DNA of 64,000 bases from assembly GCF_005217455.1 (NCBI RefSeq), contig NZ_SZPQ01000001.1:1-64000 (forward strand). Reading direction: 5' to 3'. The first letter of the stretch is position 1. Each line of letters starts with the position of its first letter. This DNA is from Martelella alba. Lineage in GTDB: Bacteria > Pseudomonadota > Gammaproteobacteria > Enterobacterales > Enterobacteriaceae. A model generated the notes under the pieces. It saw only the letters and a list, made by a program, of their open reading frames with translations, made no database searches and was not told the DNA's origin. The position numbers and the translations under genes are program-made. Shown here in pieces: positions 1 to 11,020 of the stretch.

Positions 1-23
1 GAAAAGCGAGTATTTTTAGTCAT
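1..23 (-). CDS. IS629-like transposase OrfA, first 7 codons only
   Basis: The start codon is at 23 on the minus strand. A purine-rich stretch (GAGAGAGAGG) about 10-20 bases upstream could serve as ribosome binding site. Only MTKNTRF and part of the next codon fall in the window. In this family OrfA supplies the DNA-binding part of the transposase and a frameshift joins it to OrfB. Confidence 0.65.
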
Positions 24-76
24 CCTGTTACCTCTCTCTCAAAGAGTTTAGTCTCCAGGATTCCCGGGGCGGTTCA
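1..76 (-). mobile_element. End of an IS3-family (IS629/IS1203-like) insertion sequence
   Basis: On the minus strand the segment begins with TGAACCGCCCCGGGAATCC, which I recognise as the left inverted repeat of the IS629/IS1203 group of the IS3 family. About 50 bases further in is an ATG whose first residues, MTKNTRFS, match the OrfA transposase of that group. The element runs off the left edge of the window, so its other end, completeness and target duplication cannot be seen. Its outer end (position 76) lies inside the MFS transporter gene, and the first three bases of the repeat (TGA) act as that gene's stop codon. The family assignment comes from memory of IS629 sequences; the position of the boundary is read directly. 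Confidence 0.82.
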
Positions 77-865
77 GTTCGCAGACAAAGCGCCAGCCCC
101 GCCGATCAACCCAAATAGTCCTATCGTGGCTGTATTGTAATTATATGGAGGGTTTGATAATAGAAACGTCAGCCCTGTCCATAATACGCTGAAGCTTCCT
201 AACCCCAATAATGTGAACCAACCACGCCAACGAATTTCGGATTCATCTCTGAATAGCTGACCAAGAGAAATTAGTAATTTTCCATAGCTAAGACTCACTT
301 CGTGAGATTCATCTTTTATCATTATTCTGCGAAGTAAAACCGCTAATAAAGCAACTGCTGTGGCTGCAATGAAATACATCCATCGCCAGCTTAACAACTC
401 GGCTATAATTCCTGAAACGGTCCTTGCTAATAAAATCCCCAACAACAACCCTGTCATAACCTGACCGACAGATTTCCCTCTTGTATTCTCATCAGAATGT
501 GAAGCCACATACGGTATAATAACCATAGTTGCACTTGAAGTGATTCCCGATACAAGGCTTGCTATGGAAAGAGTTAATAGGGTTGGGCTTATTGTCGCTC
601 CCAATAAAGCCACTGTGCACAGGACAAGCATATAGGAAATTAGATTGCGTCTGTCAGTCCTATCTCCTAAGGGTACAATAAAGAAAACGCCCCCCGCATA
701 TCCAAGTTGACTCAGAGTAACAAGAAACCCTGATTGACCTGCATTAACGCCAAGATCAAGAGCAATTTCCGACAGTAATGGCTGTGCATAGTAGAGGTTA
801 GCGACAAGGACGCCAACCGCAATAGCAAACACAGTCATATTGAACGATGACAAAACATTTTTCAT
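74..865 (-). pseudogene. MFS drug-type exporter, 3' part removed by an IS insertion
   Basis: The 263 residues are the N-terminal two thirds of a 12-helix major facilitator (family length about 390). The first six helices are present, with an LGDRTDRR loop between helices 2 and 3 (the family A motif). A charged central loop follows, and the protein stops in helix 8 after GLFGLIGGAGAL, where related transporters continue. The stop codon comes from the inverted repeat of the IS629-like element at 1-76, so the gene is disrupted and the rest should lie beyond the element, outside the window. It lies downstream of a tetR gene in the same direction, and two copies of that regulator's likely operator (886-905 and 950-969) precede its start. 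It was probably an efflux pump for the ligand of the repressor. The substrate is unknown. Confidence 0.8.
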
Positions 866-885
866 CCGTATGTTTCTCTTCTCTT

Positions 886-905
886 TGTGGATTCAAAAAT
901 CCCAA
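886..905. promoter_or_regulatory. Operator copy 1 for the adjacent TetR regulator
   Basis: A partly symmetric 20-mer with central GGATT-CAAA-AATCC. It is repeated at 950-969 and, in perfectly symmetric form, at 1657-1676. It lies about 20 bp upstream of the MFS start codon. The role is inferred from copy number and position. Confidence 0.65.
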
Positions 906-949
906 AATTAACGCGACTCTTAGAAGCTGAAATGCCTCTAAATGCAAAT

Positions 950-969
950 TATGGATTCAAAAATCCCAA
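950..969. promoter_or_regulatory. Operator copy 2 for the adjacent TetR regulator
   Basis: Second copy of the GGATT-CAAA-AATCC palindrome, in the spacer between the tetR stop and the MFS gene, 64 bp from copy 1 (about six helical turns). This suggests cooperative repression of the transporter promoter. Confidence 0.65.
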
Positions 970-1008
970 AATCGGCAAAAAAATTATCAACAACCGTTGA
1001 TAAATTTA

Positions 1009-1647
1009 CTAAAAGCTTTTCTCAATGCTAGGGATACTTGTCATCGCCAATTTTACCCCTTCTTCAAGTTCAGTCCGCGTTGGCGCAAGAGTACCAACAA
1101 TACGCATGCCTTTTAGAAAGCAAAGCAAATATCGTGCCGCGACCTTTGCATCAAGAGACTTGGAAATTGAACCATCCTCTTGTCCTACTAACAACGTCTC
1201 ATAAACAATTTGCTCTGTCTGAAGAAAGGCACTTCTTACACGCTTTGCCACATCCTCATCATAGGTAGCCAGTTCAGCAGCCACTGTTACAGCCAGACAG
1301 CCTTTTTTTCCTGTAATGCCATGCGATGCTTCTACGTAAAACATTAAAACTTCGTACAACTTCTCCCGACCCGTCAACTTAAAACTAATCTGATTCCTAA
1401 GTAACTCAAGTCGAGTCTTTGCGTAGTAATCAAACGCTGCTAGAAAAAGGGTGTGCTTATCCGTAAAAGCCTTATAAAGGCTTCCCCAAGTTATCCCCAT
1501 CGCTGCGGCCAGCTCAGCCATTGATGTACCGTGGTATCCCCGACCGCTAAATGTTTCAACGGCTCGTTCGAGAACGGTCTCAAGGTTGAACTGACGTGGC
1601 CGTCCTCGGCCTGAAGTGCGCTTTGTTGCGGTCATGATTTGCGCCAT
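1009..1647 (-). CDS. TetR/AcrR-family repressor of the adjacent MFS exporter
   Basis: A 212-residue regulator of normal TetR size. Residues about 20-66 form the TetR helix-turn-helix: a first helix with AVETFSGRGYHGTSM, then MAELAAAMGITWGSLYKAF as the recognition part. The remaining helical domain would bind an inducer, which cannot be predicted. A shorter start at the fifth codon (MTATKR) is possible; both leave the domain intact. A perfect 20-bp inverted repeat sits 10 bp upstream of the start codon, and two weaker copies precede the MFS gene, so the protein most likely represses itself and the exporter. The pair lies within the tRNA-Phe island and is more A+T-rich than the backbone, consistent with horizontal acquisition. 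Confidence 0.88.
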   Translation of the reverse strand: MAQIMTATKRTSGRGRPRQFNLETVLERAVETFSGRGYHGTSMAELAAAMGITWGSLYKAFTDKHTLFLAAFDYYAKTRLELLRNQISFKLTGREKLYEVLMFYVEASHGITGKKGCLAVTVAAELATYDEDVAKRVRSAFLQTEQIVYETLLVGQEDGSISKSLDAKVAARYLLCFLKGMRIVGTLAPTRTELEEGVKLAMTSIPSIEKSF

Positions 1648-1656
1648 GTGAGTATA

Positions 1657-1676
1657 TTGGGATTCAAAAATCCCAA
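1657..1676. promoter_or_regulatory. Operator copy 3 (perfect palindrome) at the tetR promoter
   Basis: TTGGGATTCAAAAATCCCAA has perfect 8-bp arms around CAAA. It ends 10 bp before the tetR start codon, which is the place for autorepression. It is the most symmetric of the three copies. Confidence 0.72.
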
Positions 1677-1879
1677 AGTCAAGACGTTTACATAAAGTAA
1701 CTTGACATACTAATATAATTCTTTGGAATAAAAATTCATTTTATTAAGTATATGGCTATTAAGTATTGAGCGACTTATCCATTCGACAATGGGTAAGAGG
1801 ACACAAATCCGCCATCGACTATTATAACAAATCTCTCAGCAGTTCGAAAAAAGACTCCCGCATTAAAGAAAAGTAGATT

Positions 1880-2009
1880 TATACCCTTCAAAATACTTCA
1901 AGTTGCAGGTGTGTTGGCTTTCCTCGCTCACCCCAGTCACTTACTGGAGTAAGCTCCTGGGAATTCGCTGCGTTGCTGCCTGCCTGCAACTCGAATTATT
2001 TTGGGTATA
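1880..2009. repeat. ERIC (intergenic repeat unit), full length
   Basis: The 130-bp element starts TATACCC and ends GGGTATA. It contains the classic ERIC core CGCTCACCCCAGTCACTTAC and AAGCTCCTGG, and its outer arms (TTCAAGTTGCAG and CTGCAACTCGAA) pair. It is close to the 127-bp consensus known from enterobacteria. It lies just downstream of the integrase stop codon. Confidence 0.9.
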
Positions 2010-2061
2010 TAACAGCCAGGATCTGCTTTCGTCCTATCCATTTACTACGTCATCAATGCGT

Positions 2062-3327
2062 TCAGGCGGCTTGATGATTATTCTGTCTACCCCAAATATA
2101 GGGCGGGACATATGTCTCCCGGCAGGCATCTAGATAATCCGACCACCACTGCATCATTTCGATTCTGGCTTCCAGATGCTCCGCTTTATGCACGTAAGCA
2201 GCCCGCACGCCGTTGCGTTCCTTATGACTCATCTGCCGCTCAATAGCATCCTTTGACCAGCGTCCGGATTCGTTCAGGGCGCTACAGGCCATAGTCCTGA
2301 AACCGTGGCCGCACACCTCGGTTTTGGTATCGTAGCCAATCACTCGCAGCGCCTTGTTGATGGTGTTTTCACTCATCGGTTTGTTCAACGTATGCGCGCC
2401 CGGAAAAACGAATACCGATTCGCTGGAAATCGCCTGAATCTGTTTCAGCAGGGCGACCGCCTGCCGTGACAACGGCACCAGATGCTCGTCCTTCATCTTT
2501 GCGCCACGCTCTGAAAATCTTACGCCGTTTACAGCCTCGCGCTGTGCGGGTACGGTCCAGGTATGGGCTTTCAGGTTGAATTCATCCCAGCGGGCGAGTC
2601 GCAACTCGCTGGAACGCAGGAAAACATGCAGATTCAGCTCCAGTGCCAGACGGGTCAGCATCCGGCCTTTGTAGTCCTCAATCTTCTCCAGTCGTTCAGG
2701 CAGACGTTTCAGCGGCAGGGCAGGGTGATGTTGGGTCACTACCGGGGTCACGACGCCATCCAGATCGTAAGCGGGATTATATTTAATCACGCCCTGCTGT
2801 ACGGCATGACGCATGATTTTGGTCAGATGCTGTCGTACCCGCCCGGCGACGTCATGCACGCCTTTATCGTCAATCGCCTTCACAAGCTGCGCCAGATGGC
2901 GGGTTTCAACCTGAGCGATATCCATTGCGCCAATGACGGGGAAAACGTAGCGTTTCAGGCAGGTGAGGATCTTATCGGCGTGGGCTTCCGACCAGAGTTT
3001 AAGGCAACTGGTGTGCCATGTGGTGGCGATGTATTGAAAGGTGCGGGATTCATCCACTGCGGCGTTATCCGTTTTGCGCATCAGGGACGGGCTGCGGCCG
3101 GACGCCAGCAGCTTACGCGCCGCGTCGCGCTTTTCGCGGGCTTCCGCCAGCGTAGTCTGGGGGTAGGGGCCAAAGGCCAGACGGCTTTCTTTACCGCCGA
3201 GGCGATAGCGGAAATACCATAACTTAGCGCCGCTGGTCGATACTGTCAGGTACAGGCCTTGCGAGTCGGTGAGTTTGTATGATTTTGCTAGAGGTTTTGC
3301 TGAGCGGATTTTGCTGTCAGTTAACAT
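2062..3327 (-). CDS. P4-type tyrosine integrase of the tRNA-Phe island
   Basis: A 421-residue site-specific recombinase. The ATG at 3327 (MLTDSKIRSAKP) is chosen because P4-family integrases begin this way; an upstream in-frame start would add 26 residues unlike the family. Residues 1-85 are the DUF4102 arm-binding domain, followed by a SAM-like core-binding domain and a catalytic domain. The active-site set is visible: Arg in FLRSSELRLARWDEF, the HGFR box (His and Arg), His in RQMSHKERNG, and the Tyr nucleophile in RAAYVHK. The gene starts 160 bp from the 3' end of tRNA-Phe, the usual place for an integrase that uses the tRNA 3' end as attachment site. It looks intact. The second attachment site must lie to the left, outside the window. 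Confidence 0.93.
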   Translation of the reverse strand: MLTDSKIRSAKPLAKSYKLTDSQGLYLTVSTSGAKLWYFRYRLGGKESRLAFGPYPQTTLAEAREKRDAARKLLASGRSPSLMRKTDNAAVDESRTFQYIATTWHTSCLKLWSEAHADKILTCLKRYVFPVIGAMDIAQVETRHLAQLVKAIDDKGVHDVAGRVRQHLTKIMRHAVQQGVIKYNPAYDLDGVVTPVVTQHHPALPLKRLPERLEKIEDYKGRMLTRLALELNLHVFLRSSELRLARWDEFNLKAHTWTVPAQREAVNGVRFSERGAKMKDEHLVPLSRQAVALLKQIQAISSESVFVFPGAHTLNKPMSENTINKALRVIGYDTKTEVCGHGFRTMACSALNESGRWSKDAIERQMSHKERNGVRAAYVHKAEHLEARIEMMQWWSDYLDACRETYVPPYIWGRQNNHQAA

Positions 3328-3487
3328 GTGAGGGTCACTCCAGTTGTCGAACTGAATGACCCGCAATCTGACCCCAAATTCTCCGGATACGAAGGGATAA
3401 ATCAAAACGTATCAGAAAGACTTTTTACCCCAACCTGTTGAATTGCAACAACATAGGAATTCATAGGAAGGCATAAAAAAAGAATAG

Positions 3488-3563
3488 TGGTGCCCGGACT
3501 CGGAATCGAACCAAGGACACGGGGATTTTCAGTCCCCTGCTCTACCGACTGAGCTATCCGGGC
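3488..3563 (-). tRNA. tRNA-Phe (GAA)
   Basis: A 76-nt cloverleaf on the minus strand with paired acceptor ends GCCCGGA/TCCGGGC, D-arm AGCTCAGTCGGTAGAGC, anticodon GAA in a CTGAAAATC loop, T-arm GGTTCGATTCC, and an encoded CCA. In E. coli the pheU copy sits beside yjdC, as here. It is the integration target of the neighbouring island and its 3' end remains complete. Confidence 0.97.
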
Positions 3564-3671
3564 AACGGCCCGCATTAAACCGTATTGGCCGTATTTCGTC
3601 AATGTGTTTATGGGCATTCGCCGATAAATATCGCCTGATTGCTGTCTTTTCAGGCGAATTCGCGCCGCGGT

Positions 3672-4247
3672 TCAGGTTAACGCCCCGTTTTTGCGGCATA
3701 ATGACAACCGCAATACATCTTCCGCCAGACGGCGCGCCACCTCGACATCCTGCAATCGATGCTTGATGAGCAGCTTACTTAGGCAACCCTCCAAAATCAG
3801 CTCCATCTGTTGCGCCACCATGGCCGGATCGTCGGCGTCAAGCGCGGTGAGCAAGGCGAACGTGAAGTCATAGGATGCCTGTTTTTGACGTTCCGCCAAC
3901 TGATGGATGGGATGGTCGATTGCGGGATAAAAACCACAGGCGGCCACAAACAGGCAACCGGGATAGCGTCCTCTGCGCACTTGTTCGCCGAGAATACGGT
4001 AGCGCGCCAGCAGCTTTTGCTGCGGGTCCAATGTCTCGTCCAACAGTACCTTTTGCCGCCAGCTTTCAATCTGTCCGGCATGCTGATGCAGACAGTCATA
4101 ATGCAGCGACTCGCCGGTCGGCCAAAACGGCTGGAGCTGAGCGACCGAAACAGCCAGCTTATCGGCCAGCATGTCCAGCGAAACCAGCGTAAAACCTTGC
4201 TGCTCCAGAAGGTTCAATGCGCAATCCAGAATGTCTTCACGATGCAT
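3672..4247 (-). CDS. yjdC: TetR-family regulator YjdC
   Basis: A 191-residue protein that aligns over its whole length with E. coli YjdC, including the conserved RYPGCLFVAAC segment and the end GALT. The ATG at 4247 (MHRED) is the family start; longer readings lack similarity. The N-terminal helix-turn-helix is poorly conserved compared with classical TetR proteins. It stands just upstream of dsbD-cutA in the same order as E. coli and runs in the same direction. Its ligand and targets are not known to me. Confidence 0.92.
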   Translation of the reverse strand: MHREDILDCALNLLEQQGFTLVSLDMLADKLAVSVAQLQPFWPTGESLHYDCLHQHAGQIESWRQKVLLDETLDPQQKLLARYRILGEQVRRGRYPGCLFVAACGFYPAIDHPIHQLAERQKQASYDFTFALLTALDADDPAMVAQQMELILEGCLSKLLIKHRLQDVEVARRLAEDVLRLSLCRKNGALT

Positions 4248-4287
4248 CGGTGCCTCCATAACAGATCGCGTGGCGTACCCGGCTCCC

Positions 4288-6003
4288 CTAGGGAGCGATG
4301 CTACGCAGGTGTCGGGTAAAGTCGTCGGCATCCATATAGCCGGTAACCCGCGAATCCGGAATTTCCCGGCCGTCGGCGTCAAGAAACACGATGGTCGGCA
4401 ACCCCAACACGCGATACTGACTCAATAATGCCTTTTGCGCCGCCGTATTGGCGGTCACGTCCGCCCGTAACGGCGTCAGGGCCGCCATGGCCTGTTTCAC
4501 GTTTGAGGCCGGAAACGTGTATTTATCGAATTCCTTACAGGCTATACACCAGTCGGCATAAAAATCCAGCATCACCGGTTTGCCCGGCGCCGCTTGCCGC
4601 GCCTGATCGATATCCGCCTGTCCGGCGACCGGGCCGAAAACCGGCGGCACAACCACCGCTTCGGCGGATGGCGCGGACGGGAAAACCCAGTCTTGCAACG
4701 GACGCGCTGCTACCAGCATAACGGCCAACAACGCGATTTGCACCACCCGGTTGCCGCGAAAGACGGTTCTCAGGCTCAACAGAAAAGCCCAGCCGAAGAA
4801 CGCCACCGCCAGCAGGCTCCAGAGCCGCTCTCCCCAGACATCGCCTAAAATACGCTCCAGCAGGAAAACCGGCAGCGCCAGAATCACAAAGCCCAATCCC
4901 TCTTTGACCTGTTGCATCCAGGGGCCGCTGCGCGGCAGCAGGCGATGGCCGAATAGCGCCGCCAGAATCAGCGGAATACCCATGCCCAGGGCGTATAAAT
5001 AGAGGGTCATACCGCCGGTCAGCACGTTGCCGCTTTGGGCGATATACAGCAGGATGGCGCCAAGGGGCGCGGTAGTACAGGGGGAGCAGAACAACGCCGC
5101 CAGGGCGCCCATCGCGAAAACGCCCGGCAGGGCGCCAGCCTTCTGCCGGTTGCTCCATAGCGCCAGCCGGGTTTGCAAACCGGCCGGTAAACGCAGCTCA
5201 AACAGCCCGAACATGGCGAGCGCCAGCACGACGAACAGCGCCGACAGTCCCGCCAGGATCGCCGGCTGCTGCAAGGCGGCCTGCAAGGGCAGGCCGGCCG
5301 CCGCCACCGCGATGCCTAGCGCGGTATAGGTAACAGCCATACCCTGCACATAGACCAGCGCCAGCAGCAGCACCCGGCCGGTACTGAGACTCGCCCGATC
5401 ATTGCCGAGGATGATGCCGGAAATCAAGGGGTACATCGGCAATACGCAGGGAGTGAAAGCAATGCCGATTCCCACCAGTAACGCCCACCATAGCGAGAAA
5501 GGCGAGGAGGTTGACGGTGCGGGGGGCGCCGTCGCGGCGCTGGGCGGCGTCGAAAACAGCCCGGCGTCCATCACCGGCAGCGGAACGGTACGGGTTTCGG
5601 GTGGATAGCAGAATCCGGCATCGGCGCAACCCTGGTAGGTCACGCGCAGTGAGGCGCCCGCGTCGGCCCGCCGCACGGGCACGGACAATTGCAGCATGTC
5701 CCGATAAATCTCGCTATCGCCGAAAAATTCATCATGATGTATCTTACCGGCGGGCATCGCCACCGGACCGAGTAGGGCGCCGGTCGGCTCGAGTTTTATT
5801 TGCCGGCGATAAAGGTAATAGCCGGAACGAATCTGCCATTGTAAGCGGATTTCGGCGCCGTGCCGTTGGAAGTTGAAAGCAAAGGCTTGATCGGCCTTGA
5901 CGAACGACGACGTATTGCCGCTGCTGAACAGATCGGCCGAGGCCGGAAAACTGTTGAGCATCAGCCAGAAAATTGCAATTAACGTAAGGCAGCGTCGAGC
6001 CAT
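4288..6003 (-). CDS. dsbD: Thiol:disulfide interchange protein DsbD
   Basis: This 571-residue inner-membrane protein carries electrons from cytoplasmic thioredoxin to periplasmic DsbC, DsbG and CcmG. All three redox pairs are visible: the periplasmic N-domain pair in [12 protein letters not shown], the membrane-domain pair in [11 protein letters not shown] and FCSPCTTAP, and the C-terminal thioredoxin motif WCIAC. A signal peptide covers about the first 23 residues and eight membrane segments fill the middle. The start at 6003 (MARRC) gives a length close to the E. coli protein (565). It overlaps the end of cutA by 25 bp, as in E. coli, so the two genes are probably translated from one message. 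Confidence 0.96.
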   Translation of the reverse strand: MARRCLTLIAIFWLMLNSFPASADLFSSGNTSSFVKADQAFAFNFQRHGAEIRLQWQIRSGYYLYRRQIKLEPTGALLGPVAMPAGKIHHDEFFGDSEIYRDMLQLSVPVRRADAGASLRVTYQGCADAGFCYPPETRTVPLPVMDAGLFSTPPSAATAPPAPSTSSPFSLWWALLVGIGIAFTPCVLPMYPLISGIILGNDRASLSTGRVLLLALVYVQGMAVTYTALGIAVAAAGLPLQAALQQPAILAGLSALFVVLALAMFGLFELRLPAGLQTRLALWSNRQKAGALPGVFAMGALAALFCSPCTTAPLGAILLYIAQSGNVLTGGMTLYLYALGMGIPLILAALFGHRLLPRSGPWMQQVKEGLGFVILALPVFLLERILGDVWGERLWSLLAVAFFGWAFLLSLRTVFRGNRVVQIALLAVMLVAARPLQDWVFPSAPSAEAVVVPPVFGPVAGQADIDQARQAAPGKPVMLDFYADWCIACKEFDKYTFPASNVKQAMAALTPLRADVTANTAAQKALLSQYRVLGLPTIVFLDADGREIPDSRVTGYMDADDFTRHLRSIAP

Positions 6004-6347
6004 GACAAATAATCCGCATCGCCGTTCTGGACGGGCAATGCCAGTATTTCCGGGGTTTGATAGGGGTGGTGTTGTTTCAGCCAGTGTATCAGCGCAGCCT
6101 GGCGATCGGCGTGGCTTTTGATGACCATTTGCACTTCCGCTTGCCGCTCCAGGCGGCCTTCCCAACGATAATAGGATGTGGCGCCGGGCAAGAGCGTGAC
6201 GCAGGCGGCCAGTTTCTCCGCTAAAACCTGCTCCGCCAGCGTTTGGGCGGTTGGCTGGTCGGGCGCGGTACACAGCACGACCAGATAGCCTTGGGCAGGG
6301 GCGGGCTGGTCGGCGGCGGGGATATTAAGCGGGAAATGCGCTGCCAT
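5979..6347 (-). CDS. cutA: Divalent-cation tolerance protein CutA
   Basis: A 122-residue homologue of the trimeric CutA1 protein (E. coli 112 residues), which binds copper and other divalent ions. The core [11 protein letters not shown] and the ending with [11 protein letters not shown] are typical, and the N-terminus has about 10 extra residues. Its 3' end overlaps dsbD. In E. coli dcuA lies upstream of cutA and downstream of aspA; here only about 140 bp separate cutA from aspA and no transporter gene is present. Confidence 0.94.
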   Translation of the reverse strand: MAAHFPLNIPAADQPAPAQGYLVVLCTAPDQPTAQTLAEQVLAEKLAACVTLLPGATSYYRWEGRLERQAEVQMVIKSHADRQAALIHWLKQHHPYQTPEILALPVQNGDADYLSWLDAALR

Positions 6348-6485
6348 AACGGGTCTCGCGTGATTACACCGACCGGAAGTATACCCCGTGGACGGCGGAG
6401 ATAACAGTGCGCTTATCCGCGTGCGCGAGGCCGCCTTCGCGCGGGCGCAAATCAGCGGACTTCCGCCGTCCGGGCGTCCCGTGGC

Positions 6486-7922
6486 TCACAACTCCTTGGC
6501 GTCGTCGTAGCGGCGGGCTTTATAGGAGGGGTGCATCAGGTTGTTCGGCGAGAGGATATCGTCCAGCTCGGCGGCGGTAAGCAGGCCGCGCTCCAACACG
6601 ACCTCGCGCACGCTTTTGCCGGTTTCCGCACAGATCTTACCGACCATGTCGCCGTTATGGTGACCGATGAAGGGATTGAGAAACGTCACCAGACCGATGG
6701 AATTGAACACATAAGACTCGCAGACCTGGCGGTTGGCGGTAATCCCGCCGACACATTTTTCCAGCAGATTGCCGCAGGCGTTAGCCAGGATATGCACCGA
6801 TTCAAACATGGCCTGGCCGATGACCGGTTCCATGACATTCAGTTGCAACTGTCCGGCTTCCGCCGCCATGGTAATGCAGGTGTCATTGCCCATAACCTTG
6901 AAGCAGACCTGGTTGACCACTTCCGGGATCACCGGATTGACCTTGGCGGGCATAATGGAGGAGCCGGCTTGCAATTGCGGCAGATTAATTTCATTCAGCC
7001 CGGCCCGGGGGCCGGACGACAACAGCCGCAGATCGTTGCAGATCTTCGACAGTTTCACCGCCAGGCGTTTCAGCGCGCTGTGTACCATGACATAAGCGCC
7101 GCAATCGGAAGTGGCCTCAATCAAATCTTCGGCCGGCACGCAGGGCAGTCCGCTGATTTCCGCCAGTCTTTGCACTGCCAGCGCCTGATAGCCGTCCGGG
7201 GTATTGAGCCGGGTGCCGATGGCGGTAGCGCCCAAATTGACCTCCAGCAGCAACTCGGCGCTGCGCAGCAGGTTTTTCCGTTCTTCGGAAAGCAATACCA
7301 TGAAAGCGTGGAATTCCTGGCCCAATGTCATGGGGACCGCGTCCTGCAACTGGGTACGTCCCATCTTGAGAATAGCGGCGAACTCCTGCGCCTTGCGCTC
7401 GAACCCTTCCCCCAGCATGGCCACCGCCTCCACCAGATTGAGGATGGCGTGGTACAGCGCGATGCGAAAACCCGTGGGATAGACATCATTAGTGGATTGG
7501 CATTTATTGACATGATCGTTGGGGTTCAGGTATTGGTACTCCCCCTTGTGGTGCCCCATGAGCTCAAGGCCGATATTGGCCAGCACTTCATTGGTGTTCA
7601 TATTGAGCGAAGTGCCGGCGCCGCCCTGGAAAACATCGATGGGAAACTGGTCCATGCAACGGCCCTTGTCCAAAATCTCGTCGCAGGCGGCGACAATGGT
7701 ATCGGCGATGTCCCTGGGCAGGGTATTGAGTTGTCTGTTGGCCAGCGCCGCTGCTTTTTTCACTTGCACCATACCGCGGACGAATTCCGGTATATCATTG
7801 ATGTGAACGCCGCTTATCCGGAAATTTTCCATCGCGCGCAGGGTATGTATGCCGTAATAGGCGTCGGCGGGGACCTCGCGTGTGCCCAGCAGATCTTCTT
7901 CGATACGAATGTGATTCGCCAT
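6486..7922 (-). CDS. aspA: Aspartate ammonia-lyase (aspartase)
   Basis: A 478-residue enzyme, exactly the E. coli length, that converts L-aspartate to fumarate and ammonia. The fumarase/aspartase signature [11 protein letters not shown] with its mobile catalytic serine loop is present, and the N-terminus [18 protein letters not shown] is nearly identical to the family. It feeds fumarate to the fumarate reductase encoded about 7 kb away, an anaerobic pairing. The aspartate/fumarate antiporter gene dcuA that normally follows it is missing here. Confidence 0.97.
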   Translation of the reverse strand: MANHIRIEEDLLGTREVPADAYYGIHTLRAMENFRISGVHINDIPEFVRGMVQVKKAAALANRQLNTLPRDIADTIVAACDEILDKGRCMDQFPIDVFQGGAGTSLNMNTNEVLANIGLELMGHHKGEYQYLNPNDHVNKCQSTNDVYPTGFRIALYHAILNLVEAVAMLGEGFERKAQEFAAILKMGRTQLQDAVPMTLGQEFHAFMVLLSEERKNLLRSAELLLEVNLGATAIGTRLNTPDGYQALAVQRLAEISGLPCVPAEDLIEATSDCGAYVMVHSALKRLAVKLSKICNDLRLLSSGPRAGLNEINLPQLQAGSSIMPAKVNPVIPEVVNQVCFKVMGNDTCITMAAEAGQLQLNVMEPVIGQAMFESVHILANACGNLLEKCVGGITANRQVCESYVFNSIGLVTFLNPFIGHHNGDMVGKICAETGKSVREVVLERGLLTAAELDDILSPNNLMHPSYKARRYDDAKEL

Positions 7923-8309
7923 GGTGACTCCCTTAAGTAAGCAATACTGTGTCTGGTGTTAACGCATAATAGGGTAATTGTGTTTCTATCCAGCGGGTTG
8001 CACTGGCATCATACTCTGAAGCGTAATTATATGCTGAAATTGACTGTCGGCTATTAAGTTAATCACGAATATTTAACTTTGTAATTACAAAGTGGCGAAA
8101 TTTGCCGTCCACTGGCCCTTGTCGCATCGTGTTGCGCATCAAAGGTGTAAAAAGAAGTAAATTAGGCCAAGGGGGGGGTTGCAACAAGATACCATCACCT
8201 ATACGTAGAAGAATAAACATGGCATTTTATCATCGCCTACTTGCCTGGTTCGGCCGCGCGGTGTTTTCAGGCGGACAGGACGGGTGGGCCGGCACAATAG
8301 GAGAATCCG
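7923..8309. other. Divergent spacer between aspA and fxsA
   Basis: This 387-bp region must contain the aspA promoter (minus strand) and the fxsA promoter (plus strand). A perfect 18-bp palindrome is at 8076-8093 and a run of eight G at 8171-8178. No gene is convincing here. Confidence 0.55.
8076..8093. promoter_or_regulatory. Perfect 18-bp palindrome, possible operator
   Basis: ACTTTGTAATTACAAAGT is fully self-complementary with no spacer. It lies about 155 bp upstream of aspA and 217 bp upstream of fxsA. The binding protein is unknown; it does not fit the CRP or FNR consensus. Confidence 0.4.
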
Positions 8310-8774
8310 GTGCGTTGGTTGCCTCTGCTGGCGATATTTATCGTCGTTTATATCGAAATTACGCTTTTTATCCAAGTGGCGCAGGTCCTGGGCGTCTTGA
8401 CCACCATGCTGCTGGTGATCCTGACCTCGTTTATCGGGGTATCGCTGGTGCGCACCCAAGGCATGAAAGTCCTGACGCAGATGCAGATCAAATTGGCCAA
8501 TGGCGAAAGCCCGGCCGCCGAGATGATCAAGAGTGTATCGATCCTGCTGGCGGGGTTTTTGCTGCTGCTGCCGGGATTTTTTACGGATTTTCTCGGCCTG
8601 CTGCTGCTGTTGCCGCCGGTACAGCGCACCTTAACCCTTAAGTTATTGCCTCATCTGCATTTTCAACGTGGCGGCGGGTTCGCTAACCATGGCGGCGGCG
8701 AGACTTATGAAGGGGAGTTCCGGCGTAAGGATATTCCCACCGACCGGATCGAGCGCCGCGACGACGATAAATAA
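8310..8774 (+). CDS. fxsA: FxsA, small inner-membrane protein
   Basis: A 154-residue membrane protein that starts with GTG (VRWLPLL, matching E. coli MRWLP) after a GGAG ribosome site. Four hydrophobic segments fill residues 3-105, including the family block AAEMIKSVS and LLLLPGFFTDFLGLLLLLP. A hydrophilic tail rich in Gly, Arg and Asp follows. In E. coli its overexpression relieves phage T7 exclusion by the F plasmid; its normal role is unclear. It sits upstream of groSL as in E. coli, but yjeH is absent. Confidence 0.93.
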   Translation: MRWLPLLAIFIVVYIEITLFIQVAQVLGVLTTMLLVILTSFIGVSLVRTQGMKVLTQMQIKLANGESPAAEMIKSVSILLAGFLLLLPGFFTDFLGLLLLLPPVQRTLTLKLLPHLHFQRGGGFANHGGGETYEGEFRRKDIPTDRIERRDDDK

Positions 8775-8895
8775 TCGGTAATCAATCGACTAAAACCCCC
8801 CTGAAACCCGCTATTTTAACTTGTTGAACTAGTTAGATTTTTGCCTGTATTGTGTAAAATATGGCCATTCGGGCAAAAAAATTCTCTTTCCCCCC

Positions 8896-8921
8896 CTTGA
8901 AGCGTGATCGAACGCCCCCAT
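8896..8921 (+). promoter_or_regulatory. Sigma-32 heat-shock promoter of groSL
   Basis: A -35 element CTTGAA (8896-8901, preceded by a C run) and a -10 element CCCCCAT (8915-8921) are about 14 bp apart, matching the heat-shock consensus and the known E. coli groE promoter. The start codon of groS follows about 80 bp downstream with an AAGGAGAG ribosome site. Confidence 0.85.
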
Positions 8922-8992
8922 CTAAAAGACCACGAGGCAGGGCGTGAGCGCATGCCCGGCATTCTTCCCGAAACTGATACGGACTTTCTTAA

Positions 8993-9298
<306 letters not shown>

Positions 9299-9322
9299 TT
9301 CACGCGTAATCCTCTGAACTGA

Positions 9323-10993
<1,671 letters not shown>

Positions 10994-11020
10994 GCCGTTT
11001 GCCTTACCCATAGGTTGATG

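Larger units (their letters stand above)
1648..2061. other. Intergenic region between tetR and the integrase gene
   Basis: A 414-bp spacer. It holds the tetR operator at 1657-1676, an A+T-rich stretch without a convincing gene (about 1680-1870), and a full ERIC-type repeat at 1880-2009. I see no RNA gene. Confidence 0.6.

Noticed and set aside
2563-3222. 219-codon frame on the plus strand opposite the integrase gene
   Set aside because: The integrase has the full catalytic set on the other strand.
3402-3617. 71-codon frame across tRNA-Phe
   Set aside because: It reads through the tRNA gene, a common false call.
6531-7940. 469-codon frame on the plus strand opposite aspA
   Set aside because: Antisense shadow of a highly conserved gene; composition is rich in His and Gln without any family.
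8102-8641. 179-codon frame overlapping fxsA in another frame
   Set aside because: No family and no ribosome site. The GTG-started fxsA frame matches E. coli FxsA.
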